DNA of 6,490 nt. It comes from BS750m-G4 sp964472195 (lineage in GTDB: Bacteria > Bacteroidota > Ignavibacteria > Tepidaquicellales > Tepidaquicellaceae). Shown in pieces: positions 1 through 5,687 of the stretch (its first letter is position 1; every line of letters begins with the position of its first letter). The stretch spans positions 1 through 6,490 of the forward strand of contig CAYYJH010000117.1 in NCBI GenBank assembly GCA_964472195.1. The letters run 5' to 3'. The notes under the pieces are model-generated. The model had not been told where the DNA came from, did no database searches, and saw only the letters and a list, made by a program, of their open reading frames with translations. The position numbers and the translations under genes were made by a program.

Positions 1-669
1 TTACTTCCCCATCCCTTTTGCAAGAGATTCTACTTCCTTAAACTCAATGCCTTCAGGCGTTTCGAAAAGGTCGTCGGAAAGTGACGCATCAGTATCCAGA
101 TTTACTGCTGTCATTTTCATACCCGGGTTTTCAATTTTAAGTATGTACATGTTATCGTAAACGGAAAAGGTTACGCCTTCATTGACTTTATATTTATCGC
201 ACTCTTTGCCTAACACTATTTCCTCTCCTACCTTTTCATAATCAGCTAAATGTTCCATAACACTCATCATATCGACATCTTGCTTTTCCGTATTCATCTC
301 TTTCTCATATTTGTCAAGTAATATCTTAACAGCTTTTTTAATACCCATTGCATCAAAAGACAAGTAAACATATTTCCCATCGGAAAAAGTAGTTGTATTC
401 ATTGACTGTCCCATCATATCGGTGTTTAAATCAGACCTGAACTTTTCTCCCTTTCTGTAGATCGCCATCTTTCCGGTAACCGGTCCTGAAACTTCATATT
501 CTATTTTAAATTCATCTGATATGTTTTCATCATCCCCGGATTTGTCTTGCTTCGTTGATTCATCAGTACTTTCTGGTTTTTCATCATTTTTATTACAGGA
601 GTTAATACTTAATGATATTATCGCAGACATTATGATAAAGATAAAATATCCTTTGAAAAGGTTTTTCAT
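1..669 (-). CDS. Small outer-membrane-type lipoprotein, DUF4412/LolA-like fold suspected
   Basis: The gene is complete at 222 aa, with the ATG at 667-669 and the TAA stop at 1-3. The N-terminus has a short basic start (MKNLFKG), a hydrophobic helix at about residues 8-22, and a plausible lipobox I-N-S-C with the lipidated cysteine at C25. This predicts a lipoprotein processed by signal peptidase II. Residues 26-52 form a hydrophilic, strongly acidic linker rich in D, E, S and K. The rest (about 53-222) alternates beta-strand-like segments, including GKMAIYRKGEKFRSD, FSDGKYVYLSFD and a GKECDKYKV segment with a single cysteine (C157). This pattern recalls DUF4412 or LolA-like periplasmic/outer-membrane proteins, but the resemblance is from memory and the ligand is unknown. 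No Shine-Dalgarno sequence precedes the ATG; the leader is AT-rich. The gene follows trxA on the same strand, separated by a terminator, and no clear promoter is visible in the 29 nt between that terminator and the start codon. Confidence 0.8.
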   Translation of the reverse strand: MKNLFKGYFIFIIMSAIISLSINSCNKNDEKPESTDESTKQDKSGDDENISDEFKIEYEVSGPVTGKMAIYRKGEKFRSDLNTDMMGQSMNTTTFSDGKYVYLSFDAMGIKKAVKILLDKYEKEMNTEKQDVDMMSVMEHLADYEKVGEEIVLGKECDKYKVNEGVTFSVYDNMYILKIENPGMKMTAVNLDTDASLSDDLFETPEGIEFKEVESLAKGMGK

Positions 670-697
670 AATTTATAATTTTGATTTTGTAGTTAAG

Positions 698-727
698 AAA
701 AAAGGGGAGGTGAATTAACCTTCCCCT
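698..727 (-). terminator. Rho-independent terminator after trxA
   Basis: Positions 703-711 (AGGGGAGGT) pair with 718-727 (ACCTTCCCCT) with one bulged base (722) and a 6-nt loop (712-717). Read on the minus strand, the GC-rich stem is followed by six Ts (698-703). It lies 18 nt past the trxA stop codon, as expected for the end of the dnaE-trxA transcript. On the plus strand only a GTTTT tail follows, so termination in that direction would be weaker. Confidence 0.85.
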
Positions 728-744
728 GTTTTATGAAGATAAAC

Positions 745-1068
745 TCAGTTTAAGTGAGCATCTATCTTTTCTGCAATATGTCCTTTCGGGACAGCACCAA
801 TAATAGTATCGACAACCTGTCCGTTTTTGAAGATAAGCAATGTAGGTATGCTCCTGATTCCAAATTTCATAGCAGTCTGCTGATTGTTATCTACATCGAG
901 TTTCCCAATCTTTGCCCTGCCATCGTAATCTTTTGCTAACTCTTCAACAATGGGCGCTACCATTTTACATGGACCGCACCACACAGCCCAAAAGTCAATC
1001 AATACAGGTAAATCTGATTTTGAGACTTCTGCATCGAAGTTCGAGTCCGTTATCTCAATCGGTTGCAT
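745..1068 (-). CDS. trxA: Thioredoxin
   Basis: This is a complete 107-aa thioredoxin, the usual length for the single-domain cytoplasmic protein, with its ATG at 1066-1068 and a TGA stop at 745-747. It reduces protein disulfides in the cytoplasm and is itself recharged by thioredoxin reductase. It also serves as electron donor to enzymes such as ribonucleotide reductase (family knowledge). The active site W-C-G-P-C is at residues 30-34, preceded by the typical VLIDFWAVW strand. The cis-proline is P75 in the SIPT motif, and the buried aspartate D25 is present. There is no signal peptide, so it is not a secreted TlpA-like protein. The start is supported by an AAAGGA ribosome binding site 7 nt upstream. 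It lies 45 nt downstream of dnaE on the same strand with no terminator between them, so the two are probably one transcript, ending at the hairpin just past its stop. Confidence 0.97.
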   Translation of the reverse strand: MQPIEITDSNFDAEVSKSDLPVLIDFWAVWCGPCKMVAPIVEELAKDYDGRAKIGKLDVDNNQQTAMKFGIRSIPTLLIFKNGQVVDTIIGAVPKGHIAEKIDAHLN

Positions 1069-1075
1069 ATAATTT

Positions 1076-1081
1076 TCCTTT
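1076..1081 (-). promoter_or_regulatory. Ribosome binding site of trxA
   Basis: Read on the minus strand this is AAAGGA, ending 7 nt before the trxA ATG. It fixes the start and is the only clear Shine-Dalgarno sequence in the window; the other four genes start behind AT-rich leaders without one. Confidence 0.7.
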
Positions 1082-1113
1082 CTCTATTATGATTTAATGA
1101 ATATTTAATTTTA

Positions 1114-4100
1114 TTAGTTTATTTTCAAGTTATTTTCTCCAACAATATTTTTCAAGTTTGAAATTAGTTCATCTGAAACTTTTATTTTGGATTCCCTTGA
1201 CCTGTATACTTTATTTGAACCGTTATTTATTAAGTTAAAAAACAAGTTACATTCACCGGGATATTTTTCCAGCAGGTCTTTTATTAGATAAAGATCTTCT
1301 TCTTTTAATCTACTCTTGAATAAATTAATTGTTAAATTGCTCGCAAGCCTGTATTTGAGATTCCAGATATAATCAATGTCATCGACAATTACTTTGATCT
1401 TATCACCGTTCTCTTCGGCTTTTCCTTTTACATAAACAAGATTACTATCTTTAAATAAATCTTCCTTTGTTTCAAGCAAACTTTTAAATGCAATACACTC
1501 ACCCGAACCATAGAAATCACCAAGCTTGAACACAACAAACTTATTTCCTTTTTTAGAATAACGTTCCTGTTTCTCGCTTATAACTCCGCACATAATCACA
1601 GAATTCTTACTTGCAAAATCGATTTCATTTACATCATCACCAAAACTCAAGTCAACATTATTATCAATATCCTCTCTATATAATTCTAATGGATGTCCGG
1701 TCAAATAAAATCCCACAGAAGACTTTTCAAGCTTATATTTCTCAACATCCGGAAACTCATCATAGTTCTCCAGGACTAATTCTGTTACACCGTTTACTGA
1801 TGGTTCATTGGAAAACAATCCTTCCTGTCCCTTTGATTCAGGAGATTCTTTGAATCTCTGTGCATAAAGGGTTGCTCTCTCTAGGTTCAGGAACAACTTT
1901 CGTCTGTTCTTTTCTAATTCATCGAACGCACCTGCAAAGATGAGACCTTCGAGCGCCTTTTTGTTTACAAGTCTTAAGTCAACTCTTTTTAGAAATTCGA
2001 CAAATCCTGAATAGTTACCATTCTCCTCTCTTTCCCGAATAATATTATCCGATGCTTTTTCACCAACGTTTCTAATTGCACTCAAACCGTATATAATTTC
2101 TCCAATTTCATTGTCATCATCGCTGTATCTTACTTTAAAATCAAGATAGCTTAAATTAATATCAGGCTGCTTTAATTTAATCTTCATCTTCTTACACTCA
2201 TCCGCAAAAAGCTGTAGTTCCGTTTCACTGTCTTTCCTGCATTCCATTGAAACAGCGAGGAACTCAAGCGGATAATGTGTCTTTAGATACGCAGTATAAT
2301 AAGCAAGTATCGAGTAAGCCACACCATGCGATTTATTGAAACCATAATCGGCAAAATCCAAAATGAGATTGAATATCTCCGTTGCGGTTTTCTTTGGAAC
2401 ATCGTTGTTGATAGCACCGTTGATAAAATCCTTCTTGACCTGTCTCATCTTTTCTTTAATTTTTTTACCCATAGCTTTCCTCATATTGTCAGCCTGAGCC
2501 ATTGTAAATCCAGCAACCTCCCTGGCTATCTGCATGACCTGCTCCTGGTAAACAATTACTCCGTAAGTTTCCTTGAGTGCGTTTTCCATGAGGGGGTGCA
2601 TATAGGTTGTCTTCTTTCGTCCGATTCTCTTCTCTATAAATTCAGGGATAAGCTTCATCGGTCCCGGGCGGTACAATGCGTTCATGGCAGCCAGGTCATT
2701 TATGTTTTCCGGTTTGAGCTTTGCTAAGTACTCACGCATTTTACTGTTCGAAAACTGAAAAATTCCTATTGTAGAACCGGATGAAAATAACTCATACGTC
2801 TTTTTATCATCAAGTGGAATTTTGTCAGTAGTTAAATTTATACCGTGCTTCTCATTTATTAAATCAAGTGCTCTCTTTATTATCTTAAGTTCTTTTAATC
2901 CGAGGAAATCTATCTTTATCATCCCGGCATCTTCAAGCTGGTTCATGTCATACTGTGTACAGAAAACATTATCCTCACCCGTGACTTTAGAAAGTGGTAC
3001 ATAATCGGTTACCTCAGAAGGTGCAATTACAATACCTGAAGCGTGTATGGATGAATTCTTATTAAGGTTCTCTAAAACACTCGAGTATTCAAAAAGTTTT
3101 TTTCTGTTAACTTTTTGTTCATCGGGTCCGCTACTAAAATATTTTCCGAAATCCGGTACCTCTTTCAAACACTCTATTAAGGGTTTGACTTTCCCAAATA
3201 ATATTGGGACTAATTTTGTAAGCTCATTTATTTCCGTATAAGGGAACTTCAGTACTCTGCCGACATCTTTCAAAACTCCACGCGGGGCAAGTTTATTAAA
3301 AGTAACAATCTGTGCAACAGAATTCTCCCCGTACTTTTCTTTAGCATATTGTATAACTTCGTCCCTTCTATCATCCTGAAAGTCAATATCAATATCCGGC
3401 ATCGAAATTCTTTCGGGATTCAAGAACCTTTCGAAAAGAAGATTATATTCGAGAGGATTAACATCCGTAATGCCTGTGCAATAACAAACAAGACTCCCGG
3501 CAGCACTGCCTCTTCCGGGTCCAACAAGAATACCCATCTCCTTTGCTTTCTTTATAAAATCCTGCACAATAAGAAAATACCCCGAATATTCCATTTTTTT
3601 GATTATTTCGAGTTCATATTTAAGCCTCTCTTCAACTTCCGGGGTTATCTCTTCGATTCTAGCTCGCATACCTTCAAGAGATAGTTTTTCAAGGTATTCA
3701 TCAAATGTCTTGCAATCCTCACATTCAGGTAGAGGAAATCTTGGCATGAAGTTTTTCGATGTGTCAAGTTCAAGGTTACATTTCTCTGCAACTTCCAGTG
3801 TTGAACTTATTGCTTCTGGATAGTCTTTAAAAAGTTCACACATCTCATCCGCAGATTTAAAATAAATCTGGTCAGTACCATAGCGTAAGTTAGTGTTTAT
3901 ATCTTCATTGTCATTGTTCCTGCTTTGCTTGGCACTGATGTTTAAATAGATGTTGTGTGCAATCGCATGTTCTTTTTTTATGTAGTGGACATCGTTAGTC
4001 GCTATAATTTTTAATCCAAACTCCCCGGCGAGCACAGGCATTTCTCTTAGCACTTTTTCCTCAACGTCAATTGTCAGGTGGTTTTGCATTTCTAAATAGA

Positions 4101-4680
4101 AATCATCACCGAAAATATCTTTATAAACACCCGTCATTTTTCGTGCGGTATCCATATCATCTCGTGTTATGTAGCAGGATATCACACCTCCGGCACATGC
4201 GGACAAAGCAACAAGTCCATCTTTATATTGATTAAGAACTTCAATGTCCAACCTCGGTTTATAATAAAATCCTTCCGTATGACCAATCGAACAAAGTTTG
4301 ATAAGATTCTTATAACCAGATTCATTTTTAGCAAGCAGTATAAGATGAGCATAATTTATGCTCGTTGAAGTGAGACCGTCAGAATTAGCAGATTCTATTT
4401 CGTCACTCGACACATGATTACCGTTGCCTATATTCTGTTTACCTCTGTCGTGCCGGGAACCAGTCTGGGATACATAAGCCTCAATCCCGATTATAGGTTT
4501 GACACCTTTTGCTTTTGCCTTTTTGTAAAACTCCATCGCACCATACATCACACCGTGGTCGGTTAATGCGACTGCAGGCATGTTGTTCTCAACCGCTGCA
4601 TTAATTAAACCATCAACGGTGCATATTGCATCGAGTAACGAGAAATGTGTATGGTTATGTAGATGTATAAACTCAGGCAT
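1114..4680 (-). CDS. dnaE: DNA polymerase III subunit alpha (replicative polymerase)
   Basis: This is a complete 1188-aa DnaE-type alpha subunit, the family's normal length, which synthesises DNA within the cytoplasmic replisome. The N-terminal PHP domain (about 3-300) begins HLHNHTHFSLLDA. It keeps the putative metal ligands H6, H8, D41-H42 (TDHG), E67, H134, H201, D230 and H232, unlike the degenerate PHP of E. coli. The polymerase core has GPGRGSAAGS from G387 and PDIDIDF with the catalytic pair D429/D431. The third catalytic aspartate is D591 in KIDFLGLKELK. A helix-hairpin-helix-like region (SAIRNVGEKA) lies near 870. A clamp-binding pentapeptide of the Qxx(L/M)F type, QEGLF, is at 952-956. 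The OB fold is at about 1020-1110, followed by a C-terminal domain. It is not PolC, because no inserted DnaQ-like exonuclease is visible. The start matches the family N-terminus (MPEFIHLHNHT). No Shine-Dalgarno sequence and no strong promoter are visible upstream. trxA follows 45 nt downstream. Confidence 0.98.
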   Translation of the reverse strand: MPEFIHLHNHTHFSLLDAICTVDGLINAAVENNMPAVALTDHGVMYGAMEFYKKAKAKGVKPIIGIEAYVSQTGSRHDRGKQNIGNGNHVSSDEIESANSDGLTSTSINYAHLILLAKNESGYKNLIKLCSIGHTEGFYYKPRLDIEVLNQYKDGLVALSACAGGVISCYITRDDMDTARKMTGVYKDIFGDDFYLEMQNHLTIDVEEKVLREMPVLAGEFGLKIIATNDVHYIKKEHAIAHNIYLNISAKQSRNNDNEDINTNLRYGTDQIYFKSADEMCELFKDYPEAISSTLEVAEKCNLELDTSKNFMPRFPLPECEDCKTFDEYLEKLSLEGMRARIEEITPEVEERLKYELEIIKKMEYSGYFLIVQDFIKKAKEMGILVGPGRGSAAGSLVCYCTGITDVNPLEYNLLFERFLNPERISMPDIDIDFQDDRRDEVIQYAKEKYGENSVAQIVTFNKLAPRGVLKDVGRVLKFPYTEINELTKLVPILFGKVKPLIECLKEVPDFGKYFSSGPDEQKVNRKKLFEYSSVLENLNKNSSIHASGIVIAPSEVTDYVPLSKVTGEDNVFCTQYDMNQLEDAGMIKIDFLGLKELKIIKRALDLINEKHGINLTTDKIPLDDKKTYELFSSGSTIGIFQFSNSKMREYLAKLKPENINDLAAMNALYRPGPMKLIPEFIEKRIGRKKTTYMHPLMENALKETYGVIVYQEQVMQIAREVAGFTMAQADNMRKAMGKKIKEKMRQVKKDFINGAINNDVPKKTATEIFNLILDFADYGFNKSHGVAYSILAYYTAYLKTHYPLEFLAVSMECRKDSETELQLFADECKKMKIKLKQPDINLSYLDFKVRYSDDDNEIGEIIYGLSAIRNVGEKASDNIIREREENGNYSGFVEFLKRVDLRLVNKKALEGLIFAGAFDELEKNRRKLFLNLERATLYAQRFKESPESKGQEGLFSNEPSVNGVTELVLENYDEFPDVEKYKLEKSSVGFYLTGHPLELYREDIDNNVDLSFGDDVNEIDFASKNSVIMCGVISEKQERYSKKGNKFVVFKLGDFYGSGECIAFKSLLETKEDLFKDSNLVYVKGKAEENGDKIKVIVDDIDYIWNLKYRLASNLTINLFKSRLKEEDLYLIKDLLEKYPGECNLFFNLINNGSNKVYRSRESKIKVSDELISNLKNIVGENNLKIN

Positions 4681-4814
4681 ACTTAAATTTACAAAGTGAT
4701 TGAGAACTAATGAAGGTTAAAACTTTATTCTTGATTAATATTTTCCGAATGGAAGATAGTTGTACTAAAGATAATAAATGATTAATGAATAATAAACATT
4801 CAAATTAAAAAAAG

Positions 4815-4845
4815 TTGGATTAATCAATTAAAAGGATTATTTTTG
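4815..4845 (+). promoter_or_regulatory. Bacteroidota-type promoter (TTG-N20-TAnnTTTG)
   Basis: TTG at 4815-4817 is followed after 20 nt by TATTTTTG at 4838-4845, an exact match to the TAnnTTTG -7 element used by the primary sigma factor of Bacteroidota and relatives, with the -33 element at the right distance. Transcription would start near 4852, giving a leader of about 28 nt before the ATG at 4880. The palindrome GATTAATC (4818-4825) sits in the spacer and could be an operator, though in such AT-rich DNA it may be chance. Confidence 0.6.
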
Positions 4846-4879
4846 TTAAAATTTATTTAATGGAAAATCTGAAATCTTT

Positions 4880-5221
4880 ATGAGAAAGAATCTCTTGGTA
4901 TTAATCTTCATGATCACCGCTGTGAGCTTAAATGCTCAAACATCAAACACATACAAATTTTTCAAAATAGATAATAAAGTTTCATTAAAAGAAGAGAATA
5001 CTTATAATCTCAACGACTTCAAGCCTAATAGTATAAACACACATACAATATATTTCAGTAAAAACACAAATATTTCAGAAGGTGAATTATGGAGTGGTGT
5101 TTTTGCTTTCTGGCTTCTTAATCCAACGCTTGTATATGAAAACAAGAAAATCTATTTTGGTCTAACAAAAGAAGTCTCAATCGGCTTTTTTCATCGATTT
5201 AAATTTAGTCTTGAATACTAA
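4880..5221 (+). CDS. Short exported protein, probably truncated by an internal stop
   Basis: The reading frame is 113 aa. It opens with a clear Sec signal peptide (MRKNLLVLIFMITAVSLNAQ), likely cleaved after A19 (N-A-Q) as is typical of FCB exported proteins. The mature part begins with a polar stretch (KFFKIDNKVSLKEENTYNLN). It then alternates aromatic and polar residues (WSGVFAFWLLNPTLVYE, KIYFGLTKEVSIGFFHRF) in the manner of outer-membrane beta-strands with short turns. I do not recognise a family. It ends abruptly in a strand-like segment (FKFSLEY) at the TAA 5219-5221, and the same frame continues open for 55 codons, so the intact ancestor was probably at least 169 aa. A FCB-type promoter lies about 28 nt upstream of the expected leader. 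There is no Shine-Dalgarno sequence, and a 7-codon ORF (4860-4883) overlaps the start codon. It could be a working short protein, a pseudogene, or an assembly error. Confidence 0.6.
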   Translation: MRKNLLVLIFMITAVSLNAQTSNTYKFFKIDNKVSLKEENTYNLNDFKPNSINTHTIYFSKNTNISEGELWSGVFAFWLLNPTLVYENKKIYFGLTKEVSIGFFHRFKFSLEY

Positions 5222-5389
5222 TATATATTCAGAGATGAAAACAATAATCACTTACGCAGTTCATTAAATTACATGATTCCAATTGTACACTCCGACTTCG
5301 CAATAATAGCAACATCTATAAAGATTTTCTTCAGGATGATTTTCCACGAAGAAATACCATCATTTTTTCCAATTTACACTGAAAAATAG
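5222..5389 (+). pseudogene. In-frame continuation of the exported protein beyond its stop
   Basis: Directly after the TAA at 5219-5221, in the same frame, 55 sense codons run to a TAG at 5387-5389. The translation starts YIFRDENNNHLRSSLNYMIP and continues IVHSDFAIIATSIKIFF. This alternates strand-like segments with a polar turn (RDENNNH), as expected for the next hairpin of a beta-barrel, and it joins smoothly onto FHRFKFSLEY before the stop. A single C-to-A change (TCA to TAA) or a change from a tyrosine codon would explain the interruption. The last part (from about 5320) looks less protein-like. A neighbouring frame (5317-5379) gives YKDFLQDDFPRRNTIIFSN, so a frameshift may also be present. 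The protein character is inferred by eye. Confidence 0.4.
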
Positions 5390-5407
5390 GTAAAAACGCA
5401 CGACCAC

Positions 5408-5505
5408 TTTTGTCCACAAACCCCGATTTCTGTCCAGAGAAAAAAGCCCTCTTTTCTTTAATAATAAGCTGAAATTGAGGTTTATATAATTTCAAGTGGA
5501 CAAAA
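5408..5505. repeat. 10-bp inverted repeat enclosing two smaller hairpins
   Basis: TTTTGTCCAC at 5408-5417 is perfectly complementary to GTGGACAAAA at 5496-5505. Within it, TGAAATT (5470-5476) pairs with AATTTCA (5488-5494) over an 11-nt loop, and AGAAAA (5438-5443) pairs with TTTTCT (5452-5457). Together they could fold as an outer stem with two internal hairpins (a three-way junction). It may be a structured RNA, a small non-autonomous repeat, or paired protein-binding sites. No T-tract follows, so it does not look like a terminator. The inner hairpins are AT-only or nearly so and could be chance. Confidence 0.4.
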
Positions 5506-5542
5506 AATCTAAAATTTCCTCCCACAAACGCCGAAAAATGTC

Positions 5543-5575
5543 TTTGCAAAACAGCACACAAGTATGTTATTTTAG
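5543..5575 (+). promoter_or_regulatory. Candidate FCB-type promoter for the repeat-protein gene
   Basis: TTTG at 5543-5546, then 21 nt, then TATTTTAG at 5568-5575, which matches TAnnTTTG at all but one fixed position. Transcription would begin near 5582, leaving a leader of about 105 nt before the ATG at 5688. This is weaker than the promoter at 4815-4845. Confidence 0.35.
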
Positions 5576-5687
5576 TAGTAGAAAGAATTTTAAATAAAAA
5601 ATAATTGAATATAATATTCCATAATAGAATGTCAACGGTGCTAATTAAATTAGTAAAAAAGTTTCCGAAATTCTAAAATAAAATATC

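Larger units (their letters stand above)
5390..5687. other. Intergenic stretch without a convincing gene
   Basis: About 300 bp separate the degraded reading frame from the next gene. A 76-codon minus-strand frame (5331-5561) crosses part of it, but it has no family-like motif, is rich in F, K and R, and overlaps the plus-strand gene remnant, so I do not call it. The stretch holds an inverted-repeat structure (5408-5505), repeated TGTCCA words, and a candidate promoter near 5543-5575. The last 110 bp are extremely AT-rich leader sequence. Confidence 0.5.

Noticed and set aside
754..1097. Plus-strand frames opposite trxA
   Set aside because: They are antisense to a well-conserved thioredoxin and show no protein-like motifs.
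2326..2727. 133-codon plus-strand frame inside dnaE
   Set aside because: It is antisense to a fully conserved part of DnaE, its composition is that of an out-of-frame reading, and no start signals are seen. The other plus-strand frames within 1611-3823 were rejected on the same grounds.
4692..4722. Possible dnaE promoter on the minus strand (TTTT-N19-TCACTTTG)
   Set aside because: The -7 element has one mismatch, the -33 element is TTTT rather than TTG, and the implied start would leave almost no leader before the ATG. Too weak to list as a feature.
4681..4879. tRNA or small RNA gene in the divergent intergenic region
   Set aside because: No cloverleaf, no GC-rich stems and no terminator are visible; only AT-rich sequence and the promoter elements.
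5438..5459. AGAAAA/TTTTCT hairpin as a terminator for the exported-protein gene
   Set aside because: The stem is only 6 bp and almost all A-T with no proper T-tract after it. It is kept only as part of the larger inverted-repeat structure.
5331..5561. 76-codon minus-strand reading frame
   Set aside because: It has no recognisable motif, a biased F/K/R composition, overlaps the plus-strand gene continuation and spans the inverted repeat. Most likely an open frame by chance.
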